The notes under the pieces were generated by a model. It was not told the DNA's origin and did no database searches. It saw only the letters and a list, made by a program, of their open reading frames with translations. Positions 26,881 to 36,127 of a stretch of 64,000 bases of DNA are shown here, piece by piece. How positions within the stretch are numbered: position 1 is the first letter of the stretch; the number at the start of each line of letters is the position of its first letter. Position numbers and translations under genes: made by a program. This DNA is from Pedobacter miscanthi (GTDB lineage Bacteria; Bacteroidota; Bacteroidia; Sphingobacteriales; Sphingobacteriaceae). The stretch lies in contig NZ_QNQU01000025.1 in NCBI RefSeq assembly GCF_003315595.1, positions 1 through 64,000 of the forward strand, written 5' to 3'.

Positions 26881-28064
26881 TTTTTATAAGGTATACTTAA
26901 GGTAAAACAAGTTTTTTCGGGTGTAGAAGTAACATCTAAACTTCCATCATGTGCCTTTGCAATTTCTGATGCAATATATAAGCCTAAACCCAGACCTTTT
27001 TGATTTGGTTCTACTTCTCCCCTCGAAAAAGGCTGGAACAAACGTTCCATTGCAGCTTCCGGAATCTGTTTTCCTTTATTGGCCACACAAAGGTTAAACT
27101 CTTTATCAGTACTGAAAGCGGTAATTTCTATAGTAGAATCAGCTGGCGAATAGTTTAAGGCATTGGCCAGCAGGTTCGAAAAAAGTTGCGCCAAACGTTT
27201 GCCATCAGCATTAACCGGATGTTTAAAATCAAAGTCAGTTTTGATATGCCGGCTTGGCCATATCGTTTGCAATTCATCAATTACCTGTACCAGCAGTTTT
27301 TCCAGGTCTTCGTCGGCAGTTCTGTTAATGGTAATACCATCGCCTAAACGTCCGCTGGCAAAATCGAGTATATTTTCGATCAGGCCATTCATCCTGAAAG
27401 AAGAATCTTTTACAATTTTGGCGATACGGATGCCGCGTTCATCTAAATTTAAGCGCGACAATAATTGCGCACTACTTGATATTGCATTTAGCGGATTCCT
27501 TAAATCATGGCCCAATATGGCAATAAACTGATCCCTTAAGATGGCTATTTCCTGCTGTTTTTTCAATTCCTTTTCAGCAATGTCCAGTTGGTCCAATGCA
27601 TCCATGTGGAAAGCTATTAAATCGGCAAACATGCTAAACATGCCTGTAATGGCAGGATTTTTAAGTTTGGCGGGTTTAGGATCAATGGCACAAAGTGTTC
27701 CGAAAAAATTACCGTTTTTTAAAATAATCGGTACAGAAATATAACTTTGAAAACCATACATCAACGGAGTGTGATGTCCTTTAAAATTTTCGTCCTCATC
27801 AACATGGTCAATGATTACAGCTTGCTGGTGCTGTCTGATTTCGTTGCAGATGGTGGTTTCCAGTTTAAGTTCCCCGCCAACCGGTAAACCAAAATTAATT
27901 TCATCATGTATAGCGCAGGCTATCCATTTATCGGAGGTTACCCTCGCAACTGCAGAAAAACCCATGCCAGTGGTACGGCACACAATTTCTAAAATATGTG
28001 CAATGGCCGGGATTTTATTAATAGCTTCTATATCAGAAAGAATGGTTTTTTCGGGATTTTGCAA
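26877..28064 (-). CDS. GAF-domain sensor histidine kinase
   Basis: A 395-residue soluble sensor kinase. Residues about 15-160 form a GAF domain (FFGTLCAIDPKP is typical). A short coiled coil leads to a HisKA domain with phospho-acceptor His186 in ILGHDLRNPL, and a HATPase_c domain spans about 285-393 (N box NLLANALNYSP, G2 region GLGLGLYIASEIAKAHDG). The G1 box reads VANKGKQIP instead of D-x-G-x-G, a variant seen in related GAF kinases. There are no transmembrane segments, so it is cytoplasmic. No response regulator adjoins it; a tiny coupled gene follows. Confidence 0.88.
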   Translation of the reverse strand: MQNPEKTILSDIEAINKIPAIAHILEIVCRTTGMGFSAVARVTSDKWIACAIHDEINFGLPVGGELKLETTICNEIRQHQQAVIIDHVDEDENFKGHHTPLMYGFQSYISVPIILKNGNFFGTLCAIDPKPAKLKNPAITGMFSMFADLIAFHMDALDQLDIAEKELKKQQEIAILRDQFIAILGHDLRNPLNAISSSAQLLSRLNLDERGIRIAKIVKDSSFRMNGLIENILDFASGRLGDGITINRTADEDLEKLLVQVIDELQTIWPSRHIKTDFDFKHPVNADGKRLAQLFSNLLANALNYSPADSTIEITAFSTDKEFNLCVANKGKQIPEAAMERLFQPFSRGEVEPNQKGLGLGLYIASEIAKAHDGSLDVTSTPEKTCFTLSIPYKK

Positions 28065-28271
28065 AGCGGGAATGAATAATCTTGCAGCAATTTACAAATA
28101 TTTCTGATTGCAGAAAAGACTGGTCATAAATTCTAACGCATGTTTTACAAAGGCTGTAAGTTTAGCGCTTAAATAACGTATTTATACCTGTAATTATTCC
28201 TGTTTGTGTTAGCAATGATAAGACCGTATTTATCTGTAAAATAAAATTACCAATAAATACGGTCTGTTATG

Positions 28272-29696
28272 TTAAGCTTTTAGCAAAGCTGGTTTTTCGT
28301 GGTATGTTCTCCAAAGTAATTCGCCAAATAAGGTGTTAGACCATGCGAACCATGCCCTGGTAAAATTGGCCGGATTATCTTTATTAAACGATTCGTGCAT
28401 AAAACCTTTACCTGCATGAGTTTTACGTAAAGTATCTATACAATATTTAATTTCCGCATCATCTTTTGATGTTAACGCGCGCATGGTAATGCTCATCGGC
28501 CAGATCATGTCCTGTCCGGCGTGCGGCCCGCCAATACCTTCTGCTGCTGTACCCTTAAAGAAATACGGGTTATCTTTAGATAGCGCAAATTTCCTGGTAT
28601 TCTGGTAAATAGGATCTTCAATTTTCATTGCACCTAAATAGGGTAAACCCAATAAACTTGGCACATTAGAATCATCCATCAGATAAGAACTTCCGAACCC
28701 ATCTACCTCAAAGGCGTAAATTTTGCCATATTTCGGGTGGTTAACAATAGCATGTTTCTGTAAGGCAGCATTTACCACGTCAGCAAGATTTAACAAACTA
28801 CTTTCCAGATTTTTATCGCTTTGTAATGCTTTAATCATTTCGGCCGCTTGTTTCAGACTCGATACGGCAAAGAAATTAGATGGCACAAGGAAAGGAAAAA
28901 TAGTGGCATCATCACTTGGGCGGAAAGCCGAACAGATTAAACCTACAGGATTTACCGGAAAACCATAACCTGCCATTGGTAACGAATCGGTGGGTTGGGT
29001 AGTTTCCCTTTGGAAATGATACGGACCTTTATCTGTCTTGCGCTGCTGTTCTTTAAATGTTTTTAAGGTCGCTTCAATTCCTTTTTTCCAATCGGCATCA
29101 AAAGGAGTTTTGTCGCCTGTTTTTTTCCAGTAGTGGTAAGCCAAACGGATAGGATAACATAACGAATCGATTTCCCATTTACGCTCGTGTACACCTGGCT
29201 GCATAGCTGTTTTATCGGTTTTCCACTCACCTACTTTAGTGGCATCGCCATAAAAAGCATTCGCATACGGGTCTTTTAACACACATTTTGTTTGGTGGAT
29301 AATTACCCCCGCAATTAATTTTTTAAGGGGTTCATCTTCGTTTACAAACTGAAGGTATGGCCAAACCTGTGCAGAGCTGTCGCGCAACCACATGGCATCA
29401 ATATCACCAGTGATGACATACGTGTCAGGGCGGCCACTTTTTTCGCTATAATATACCGTGGTATCCAGGGTATTGGGAAAACAGTTTTCGAACAACCAGG
29501 CCAGTTCCGGGTTTTTAACGTTTGCCTGGAAAGTTTTAATTGCCGCATCTACAGCTTTGCTCTGAAAATGCCTTTTAGCAGCAGCTACACGTACCACAGG
29601 AAATTCGGGAGCGAGATTGGCAGCAAAAGAAAGTTTCGATGCAACTACTCCTCCGGCCAATAAACCTGTGTTTTGTATAAATGTTCTTCTTTTCAT
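28272..29696 (-). CDS. GH125 exo-alpha-1,6-mannosidase, Tat-type signal
   Basis: A 474-residue glycoside hydrolase of family 125 (formerly DUF1237), an inverting exo-alpha-1,6-mannosidase that trims N-glycan cores. Seen are TGDIDAMWLRDSSAQVWPYL near 95-115, HERKWEIDSLCYPIRLAY near 165-185, and the C-terminal HESFNKDNPANFTRAWFAW block, all family hallmarks. The N-terminus starts MKRRTFIQ followed by a hydrophobic stretch, compatible with Tat export. It complements GH92 and GH95 nearby for stepwise mannose and fucose removal. Confidence 0.92.
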   Translation of the reverse strand: MKRRTFIQNTGLLAGGVVASKLSFAANLAPEFPVVRVAAAKRHFQSKAVDAAIKTFQANVKNPELAWLFENCFPNTLDTTVYYSEKSGRPDTYVITGDIDAMWLRDSSAQVWPYLQFVNEDEPLKKLIAGVIIHQTKCVLKDPYANAFYGDATKVGEWKTDKTAMQPGVHERKWEIDSLCYPIRLAYHYWKKTGDKTPFDADWKKGIEATLKTFKEQQRKTDKGPYHFQRETTQPTDSLPMAGYGFPVNPVGLICSAFRPSDDATIFPFLVPSNFFAVSSLKQAAEMIKALQSDKNLESSLLNLADVVNAALQKHAIVNHPKYGKIYAFEVDGFGSSYLMDDSNVPSLLGLPYLGAMKIEDPIYQNTRKFALSKDNPYFFKGTAAEGIGGPHAGQDMIWPMSITMRALTSKDDAEIKYCIDTLRKTHAGKGFMHESFNKDNPANFTRAWFAWSNTLFGELLWRTYHEKPALLKA

Positions 29697-29971
29697 TATG
29701 TTGTGTTATGATAATTTGGTTCGTTTATGTTAACCGGAAAATCTATCTGATATTGAATATATTCAATGATAAAGGGTAAGATTATTCGGTTAGCGCTCAA
29801 ACAAATATTATGATAATATTTGGAACATCAAAATGAAAATATGCAATTAAAGCATTCCTAAATCGATTTTTGTGTTATGAATTATCCTGAAATTATATGT
29901 TTAGAGGTTTAAAACAGATCAATGCTTATTTGGCTTCGATTTACTATCTTTAAATAACCAAACATTTTAAG

Positions 29972-31159
29972 ATGAATGCTGATCTAACCACCACATCAAA
30001 ACGCATTTTATCCATTGATATATTACGCGGGCTCGTAATGATCATTATGGCGCTTGATCATACCAGGGATTTTTTCCATATCGGTGCCATGACCGGCGAC
30101 CCCCTAAACCCCGATACTACAACAGGAATGTTGTTTTTTACCCGCTGGATTACACATTTTTGTGCGCCAACCTTTGTTTTTCTATCTGGTTTATCAGCTT
30201 ATTTATCCGCCCAGAAAAAAACACCTGCGCAGGCCAGTTTATTTTTATTAAAACGCGGAATTTGGCTCATATTTATAGAAATTGCGGTCATCTCACTGGG
30301 CCTCACTTTTAATCTTCAATATAATTTTATCATTCTACAGGTAATATGGGCCATCGGCTGGAGTATGGTCTTTTTGGCTCTGGCCAGCCGGATTTCATAT
30401 AGAATGGTTTTGATTATCGGCTTGATCCTGGTTTTCGGTCATAATGTTTTCAATTTATTTCCTGAGCCTAAAGATGCAACCGCAGGGATGATCTTAAAGG
30501 TATTTTTCACCGCATCCGGAACGGTTGTACCTTTAAACAGCAACCATTTTATAGGTGTCTTTTATGCTATCCTGCCGTGGACGGGTGTTATGTTTTTAGG
30601 TTATGGAATCGGTATCTGGTTTAAAAGAAATTATGAAGCTAAAATCAGGCAACGGAACTTATTAATTGTTGGTTCGTTAACAGTACTTTTATTTATCGGC
30701 TTACGACTCATCAATGTATATGGCGATCCGGCTCCGCGGAAAGAATACCATGACCTCTTTAAAAACCTGCTGGCATTTTTTAATGTGAGTAAATACCCGC
30801 CATCATTAGAATACCTCGCTATGACGATAGGTCCGGCGATGTTGATTCTGGCAGTTATAGAAAACCTGAACAACAGATTTACCAGGATAACTTCGGTTTA
30901 CGGTGCCGTTCCTTTCTTTTATTATGTGATTCATTTTTACCTGTTACACACGCTCCTTGTTGTTTTATTTTTTGCCACAGGTTATAGCACAAAGGAAATT
31001 GTGCAGATACCATTTTTATTCAGGCCTGTAACATTTGGCTTTAGTTTGCCTTTTGTTTATTTAATATGGATCTGCGTGGTTGTCTCGCTTTATTTGCCAT
31101 GCCGATGGTTTAAGAAATATAAAGAAACGCACCGGCAATGGTGGTTAAGCTATGTTTAA
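29972..31159 (+). CDS. DUF1624-type membrane protein (heparan acetyltransferase-like)
   Basis: A 395-residue protein with roughly ten membrane helices. The N-terminal SIDILRGLVMIIMALDHTRDFFH, with its conserved Arg, Asp and His, and TRWITHFCAPTFVFLSGLSAYL are diagnostic of the DUF1624/YeiB-like superfamily related to heparan-alpha-glucosaminide N-acetyltransferase. A transmembrane acyl-transfer role on sugars is plausible but unproven. It is divergent from GH125 across 275 bases with no other gene, and convergent with the redoxin gene, overlapping it by 4 bases. Confidence 0.82.
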   Translation: MNADLTTTSKRILSIDILRGLVMIIMALDHTRDFFHIGAMTGDPLNPDTTTGMLFFTRWITHFCAPTFVFLSGLSAYLSAQKKTPAQASLFLLKRGIWLIFIEIAVISLGLTFNLQYNFIILQVIWAIGWSMVFLALASRISYRMVLIIGLILVFGHNVFNLFPEPKDATAGMILKVFFTASGTVVPLNSNHFIGVFYAILPWTGVMFLGYGIGIWFKRNYEAKIRQRNLLIVGSLTVLLFIGLRLINVYGDPAPRKEYHDLFKNLLAFFNVSKYPPSLEYLAMTIGPAMLILAVIENLNNRFTRITSVYGAVPFFYYVIHFYLLHTLLVVLFFATGYSTKEIVQIPFLFRPVTFGFSLPFVYLIWICVVVSLYLPCRWFKKYKETHRQWWLSYV

Positions 31160-31761
31160 CCTTTTTTCCACTTAATGCCACAACCAACGGCTTTGGTAGA
31201 AGCAACTACAGGCTTTTTACCCACCGACAATTCGTTTACTGCATTTTTAACATAGTCGGTTTTAGTGCCATTTGCCTCTTCCGGATCGTTATCTATTGCA
31301 CCAATGTATTCTACCACATTACCTTTATCGGTTTTGTTGAGCACAAAAACATGTGGTGTTCTGGTAGCGCCAAACTGTTTGGTAACCACATGATCAGGGT
31401 CTAAAAGGTAAGGAAAACTGAATTTCTTTTGGGAAGCCAAAGCCTGCATTTTTTCGAAACTTTCGTCCGGAACAGCACCTGCGTCATTAGGATTGATGGC
31501 CACAACCGGATAACCTTTAGTTGCATAAGTGGCATTTAATGCCGCAACGCGGCCCTGGTAGGCTTTTGCAACCGGACAGGTATTGCAGGTGAATACCACA
31601 ATATATCCTTTGGCATATTTATAATCGGCAAGGGAAACCGTTTTGTTGTTCACATTCTTCAGCGAGAAATCTTTAACCACGTCGCCTATTTTATAACCTT
31701 CTGTTTGTGCAAATGATACTGCTGAAAGCAGCATAAATGCCATTAAAATCAATGTTTTCAT
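31156..31761 (-). CDS. Secreted thioredoxin-fold protein (AhpC/TSA redoxin-like)
   Basis: A 201-residue periplasmic redoxin. A signal peptide ends near SFAQ-TE, then comes a peroxiredoxin-like fold with FTCNTCPVAKAY (CxxC near residue 70), the PYLLDPDH segment and TRTPHVFVLNK with the cis-Pro. This subgroup probably reduces disulfides or peroxides in the envelope. It lies 6 bases downstream of a TlpA-like gene in the same orientation, so the two are co-transcribed. Confidence 0.83.
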   Translation of the reverse strand: MKTLILMAFMLLSAVSFAQTEGYKIGDVVKDFSLKNVNNKTVSLADYKYAKGYIVVFTCNTCPVAKAYQGRVAALNATYATKGYPVVAINPNDAGAVPDESFEKMQALASQKKFSFPYLLDPDHVVTKQFGATRTPHVFVLNKTDKGNVVEYIGAIDNDPEEANGTKTDYVKNAVNELSVGKKPVVASTKAVGCGIKWKKG

Positions 31762-31767
31762 TACAAT

Positions 31768-32235
31768 TTATTTTAAGTTTAACAAAGTACTGTTCAGTTC
31801 GGCTTCGGTAAATTCTTTTTCGTAAAATCGTCTGCTTTTCTTGTTTACAAAAAGTGTTGCGGGTATAGCGCCAGACCATTTTTTATCAATTCTCTCTATA
31901 TATTGCTGCTGATCGGGTTCATTTAAAAGAAATACTTCGGCATTTATCTTATTTTTTTCTACAAATGGAATCACTTCCTTTAGCAGTTTTGATTTAAAAT
32001 CTAAACTCACCAAAAGCACCTTAACAGGCTTTTTTAAACTGGCTAAACGTAATTTCTCGAAATTCGGCAATTCTGCCACACATGGAGAGCACCAGGTAGC
32101 CCAAAAATTGATCACATAAGTGGTATCTTTTCCATTGGCAATGCGCTTGTCTAAATCATCTAATTTGAGCAGTTTTACCTGTGCATTAACAGAATAAGTA
32201 ATTAAAGATAAGCAGATTATAAGAAATATACGCAT
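31768..32235 (-). CDS. TlpA-like thiol-disulfide oxidoreductase
   Basis: A 155-residue envelope thioredoxin with a signal peptide (MRIFLIICLSLITYSVNA) and redox motif WCSPC in INFWATWCSPCVAELPNF. The cis-Pro lies in GAIPATLFVN. I use the ATG at 32235 because it starts the signal peptide directly; an in-frame ATG at 32271 would add 12 polar residues. Probable partner of the adjoining redoxin in disulfide reduction. Confidence 0.83.
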   Translation of the reverse strand: MRIFLIICLSLITYSVNAQVKLLKLDDLDKRIANGKDTTYVINFWATWCSPCVAELPNFEKLRLASLKKPVKVLLVSLDFKSKLLKEVIPFVEKNKINAEVFLLNEPDQQQYIERIDKKWSGAIPATLFVNKKSRRFYEKEFTEAELNSTLLNLK

Positions 32236-32279
32236 AACAGAATAACGAAAATTAATTGGGATTGTTTTCATAAAGAGAT

Positions 32280-32379
32280 CGTCATTTCGACTGAAGCTAA
32301 TCGATTCTTCATCGGTAGCGAAATGGAGAAATCTATACAGCAGATTTCTCCGTTTCGTTGCACTCCAGTCGAAATGACG
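32280..32379. repeat. REP-like inverted repeat (CGTCATTTCGACT)
   Basis: Perfect 13-base arms CGTCATTTCGACT (32280-32292) and AGTCGAAATGACG (32367-32379) with inner complementarity (GGAGAAATCT / AGATTTCTCC). It fills the gap between the TlpA-like and NlpC/P60 genes. Confidence 0.72.
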
Positions 32380-32387
32380 GAAATGGA

Positions 32388-32912
32388 TTAATTAACCGAT
32401 CCCGATTTCACCAGAACCTTTTGGTATGCAGGCAATGTTAAATCGTCAACAATTACACCACGGGTTGTACTGGCGTGAACGAAAAAACCATTATTGAGGT
32501 AAATGCCAACATGATCCACATCGCTTCCTCCGAAAGAGAAAAACACCAAATCACCCTCTTTTAAATTATCGACATCTTTTCTTCTTATTGCATTGGCCTG
32601 ATCTCGTGAAATCCTGGGAAGCGTAACACCATAAATCTCTTTTTCCAGTAAAAATGCAAAACCCGAACAATCAATCCCGCTTTTATCCAATCCACCAAAA
32701 CGGTACCTTACCCCTGTCCAATCGGTTATGAAACGATAAAGTTGCTTGCTTTTTAAATTGGCCATGGCATCTGCTGCTTTCGAAGCTTTGGTATCGCTTT
32801 TAACGGTGTATTTACGCGTACCGCAAGAAGAGAAGAATGCAACCAGCGTTATTAAATAAAGAATGTTTTTGAGGCGAAAGGTGTAAGGCGTAAAGTTTAA
32901 GGTTATATCCAT
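32388..32912 (-). CDS. NlpC/P60 family lipoprotein peptidase
   Basis: A 174-residue cell-wall gamma-D-glutamyl endopeptidase-like protein (C40). A lipobox Cys lies near residue 30 (FFSSC-GTR), and the catalytic Cys is in GIDCSGFAFLL near 81. The first catalytic His is in DHVGIYL near 133, and a further His lies in FVHAST near 145. It likely cleaves peptidoglycan stem peptides in the periplasm. It is downstream of mutS on the same strand, but a repeat-containing gap separates them. Confidence 0.88.
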   Translation of the reverse strand: MDITLNFTPYTFRLKNILYLITLVAFFSSCGTRKYTVKSDTKASKAADAMANLKSKQLYRFITDWTGVRYRFGGLDKSGIDCSGFAFLLEKEIYGVTLPRISRDQANAIRRKDVDNLKEGDLVFFSFGGSDVDHVGIYLNNGFFVHASTTRGVIVDDLTLPAYQKVLVKSGSVN

Positions 32913-32934
32913 AGTGTTGCCATTCTTATATTAA

Positions 32935-33047
32935 CATTTTGGGCGTAAGGTATAAGGCTTAGGGTATAAGGTAATTTCTATTGTGTTATTTCATTTAGCT
33001 TTACGGTTCTTCACCTTTCGCCTTAAACCTTATACCCTACACTTTTC
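32935..33047. repeat. AAGGTATAAGG-type inverted repeat
   Basis: Left words GGCGTAAGGTATAAGGCTTAGGGTATAAGG and right words CCTTAAACCTTATACCCTA are complementary, separated by about 40 bases. Related text (GGTAGAAGGCATAAAGGTGGAAGG) appears at 46951-46980. Confidence 0.5.
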
Positions 33048-35660
33048 TTAATTTTTAATCAATCTTTGTATTTCATCCAGTTTTAGCAAAGCTTCTACTG
33101 GAGTTAGGGCATTCACATCAAGGTTATTAAGCGTATCGCGGATTTTAACCAAAACCGGATCATCTATGGCAAACATCTGCAACTGGTATGCCTGGTTCTG
33201 CACCTTTTTAATACTGTCTTTAATGCTTTGCCCTTCAGTACGGTCAATCTCAAGTTTCTTTAATATTTCGTTTGCCCTTCCGATCAGTTTAGGTGGCATA
33301 CCGGCCATTTTCGCCACGTGGATACCAAAACTGTGCTCGCTTCCGCCGGGTATCAGTTTGCGCAGAAAGATTACCTTATTGGTCATTTCCTTAACCGAAA
33401 CATTAAAGTTTTTGATACGCGGCATGGTATTCGCCAACTCATTCAGTTCGTGATAGTGTGTGGCAAAAAGCGTTTTTGGCCTTGATGTTGGATGCTGATG
33501 CAAAAACTCTGCAATGGCCCAGGCAATCGAAATACCATCGTAAGTACTTGTTCCGCGGCCAATTTCATCCAGTAAAATCAAGCTGTTATCCGAAATGTTG
33601 TTCAAAATGCTGGCCGTTTCGTTCATTTCTACCATGAAGGTACTTTCTCCCGAAGAAATATTATCGGATGCCCCCACACGGGTAAAAATCTTATCTACCA
33701 AACCAACTTCAGCATCTTTTGCAGGTACGAATGAACCCATCTGCGCCATGAGCACGATTAAGGCAGTTTGCCTTAAAATGGCCGATTTACCCGCCATATT
33801 GGGTCCGGTAATCATAATAATCTGCTGACTATCAGTATCCAGATAAACATCATTAGTGATGTATTCCTGCCCCACAGGTAGTTGTTTCTCAATTACAGGG
33901 TGACGGCCACCTTTTATGTCAAGCACCTTAGTTTCGGTAACTTTAGGCTTATTATAATGATTTTTTGCAGCCAGTTGTGCAAAACACAATAAACAATCCA
34001 GCTGTGCAATTAAAAACGAATCAAGTTGAATCGGTTTGATGTAGCTGGCTGTTTCGTACATCAGTTCGTTATACAAACGTACTTCTATGGCCTGTATTTT
34101 CTCCTCGGCACCTAAAATCTGATCTTCATATTCTTTAAGTTCCGGTGTGATGTAACGCTCGGCATTAACCAGGGTTTGTTTACGGATCCAGCCTTCGGGC
34201 ACTTTATCTTTATGGGTATGGGTAACTTCTAAATAATAACCAAAAACATTATTGAACGCAATTTTTAACGACGGGATGCCGGTTGCTTCTGCTTCACGTT
34301 TCTGAATCTGCACCAGGTAATCTTTACCGCCAAAAGCAATCTTACGGAGGCGGTCTAAATCTTCATCAATGCCATCCGCAATTACATTTCCTTTAATCAG
34401 TAATGCCGGTGGTTCGGGTTGTAGTTCTCTTTCAATTCTATCCCTGATGGCTAAACATGGATTCAACTGATCCGCTATTTTAATCAGGAAAGTGTTTTTA
34501 GAATCATTGGCGAGTTTTTTAACCGCTTCGATGTGGTATAAAGCCCTTTTTAAAGCCACTAATTCACGCGGACCAACGCGTTGTAAACCTACTTTTGAGA
34601 TCAAGCGCTCTAAATCGCCGATCTGTTTAATATTATTTAAAAACTCACCCTGTAGCTCTTCATGCCCGACAAAATACTCCACCATTCCGAGGCGTTCCTG
34701 GATGGGTTTAAGTTCTTTTAAAGGCATAATGATCCATTTCTGCAGCAATCGTGCGCCCATCGGCGTACAGGTATGATCCAGAATGTCAAAAAGTGTTACC
34801 GCATTATCATTGGGAGAGTTCACCAGCTCCAGGTTACGGATGGTAAAGCGGTCTAACCACATGTAACGGTCTTCTTCAATACGGCTTATCGAACTGATGT
34901 GTTGCAGATTACGGTGCTCAGTTTCGCCCAGATAGTGCAAAATTACGCCCGCGGCTACTATCCCACTTTGCAGGCGCTCCACACCAAAACCCTTAAGTGA
35001 AGAAACCTCGAAGTGTTTCATCAGGGTTTCGTTTCCAAAATCGGAGGTAAAAGGCCATTCATCTAAACCAAAAGTATAAAAGCGGTCGCCAAAGTTTTCT
35101 ACAAAAGCTTGTCGCTTCGATTTTTGAAAAATTACTTCTGTAGGTTTAAAACCCTGCAAAAGTTTATCGATATAGTCGCTATTTCCCTGTGCAATTAAAA
35201 ATTCCCCGGTAGAAATATCTAAAAATGAAATCCCCAGTTGTGCTTTATCAAAGTAAACACAGGCCAGGAAATTGTTCGATTTTTGATTTACAATGTTATC
35301 GCCATAAGCTACCCCAGGGGTAACCAACTCTGTTACACCACGTTTAACAATGGTTTTTGTGGTTTTAGGATCTTCGAGCTGATCGCATATCGCCACACGC
35401 TGCCCTGCCCTAACCAATTTAGAAAGATAATTATCCAGCGAGTGATGCGGAAAGCCCGCGAGTTCCAGAGCACCACCATTTGGGCCTGTACCCCTCCTGG
35501 TAAGTACAATACCTAAAATCTGAGCCGTTTTAATGGCATCTTCGCCAAAGGTTTCATAAAAATCGCCAACCCTAAATAGTAAAAGTGCGCCCGGATACTT
35601 CGCTTTAATTGCGTTGTATTGCTGCATCAAAGGGGTTTCTTTATTCGTGTCTTTAGCCAA
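33048..35660 (-). CDS. mutS: DNA mismatch repair protein MutS
   Basis: An 870-residue MutS1, close to the 853 of E. coli. The N-terminal mismatch-recognition domain has GDFYETFGEDA near residue 32, with the Phe-x-Glu that stacks at the mismatch. The ATPase domain has Walker A GPNMAGKSAILRQT near 620, Walker B LILLDEIGRGTSTYDG near 700, and the FATHYHEL switch. It starts mismatch repair with MutL. No mutL is present in the window. All motifs look intact. Confidence 0.97.
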   Translation of the reverse strand: MAKDTNKETPLMQQYNAIKAKYPGALLLFRVGDFYETFGEDAIKTAQILGIVLTRRGTGPNGGALELAGFPHHSLDNYLSKLVRAGQRVAICDQLEDPKTTKTIVKRGVTELVTPGVAYGDNIVNQKSNNFLACVYFDKAQLGISFLDISTGEFLIAQGNSDYIDKLLQGFKPTEVIFQKSKRQAFVENFGDRFYTFGLDEWPFTSDFGNETLMKHFEVSSLKGFGVERLQSGIVAAGVILHYLGETEHRNLQHISSISRIEEDRYMWLDRFTIRNLELVNSPNDNAVTLFDILDHTCTPMGARLLQKWIIMPLKELKPIQERLGMVEYFVGHEELQGEFLNNIKQIGDLERLISKVGLQRVGPRELVALKRALYHIEAVKKLANDSKNTFLIKIADQLNPCLAIRDRIERELQPEPPALLIKGNVIADGIDEDLDRLRKIAFGGKDYLVQIQKREAEATGIPSLKIAFNNVFGYYLEVTHTHKDKVPEGWIRKQTLVNAERYITPELKEYEDQILGAEEKIQAIEVRLYNELMYETASYIKPIQLDSFLIAQLDCLLCFAQLAAKNHYNKPKVTETKVLDIKGGRHPVIEKQLPVGQEYITNDVYLDTDSQQIIMITGPNMAGKSAILRQTALIVLMAQMGSFVPAKDAEVGLVDKIFTRVGASDNISSGESTFMVEMNETASILNNISDNSLILLDEIGRGTSTYDGISIAWAIAEFLHQHPTSRPKTLFATHYHELNELANTMPRIKNFNVSVKEMTNKVIFLRKLIPGGSEHSFGIHVAKMAGMPPKLIGRANEILKKLEIDRTEGQSIKDSIKKVQNQAYQLQMFAIDDPVLVKIRDTLNNLDVNALTPVEALLKLDEIQRLIKN

Positions 35661-36127
35661 AACTGAAATTAATTTACAAAAGCCATAAAGATAACACGAA
35701 TATGCATTTTACGGCTGTTTTGTTGAAAAGTTAAGAAAAATGGGTTGTTTAATCGGTTAATTGTAGGATATCACAGTTAACCAATTTATACAGTTAAACA
35801 AGTAACCTAATAATCAATGATCAATCTTTCAATGAACATTAACAATAGTTTTATAACCATTTAACCTATTTATACAGTTAACCATAATTAGAAAATGAGG
35901 GGTTCTGTGCATTTCGGAGGCTGCAGTCCTGCTATCCCTCCAAGTCCTCACTCATGCTTCGCTCCGGGCTTTCCGTTCTATCAGGTTTATTAACAAGGGT
36001 TTGTTTTAAACACCATATTAAGATGACTTGGGAGTTAGACTTTTAATAAAATATAAGAAATTTTATTAAATTTATTTTTAGAGGCTATAAATTAATAAAT
36101 CTAGTCAAACTATTACCTCATTTTTTT
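35661..36127. other. Gene-free stretch with short repeats
   Basis: I see no gene in these 467 bases. TTTATACAGTTAA occurs twice (35785-35797 and 35869-35881), and GGCTGCAGTCCTGCTATCC...GCTTCGCTCCGGGCTTTCCG around 35928-35975 resembles a common degenerate intergenic repeat of the phylum. The rest is AT-rich. Confidence 0.5.

Noticed and set aside
35928..35975. Structured RNA gene near mutS
   Set aside because: The text resembles a degenerate intergenic repeat and no conserved RNA fold could be recognised by eye.
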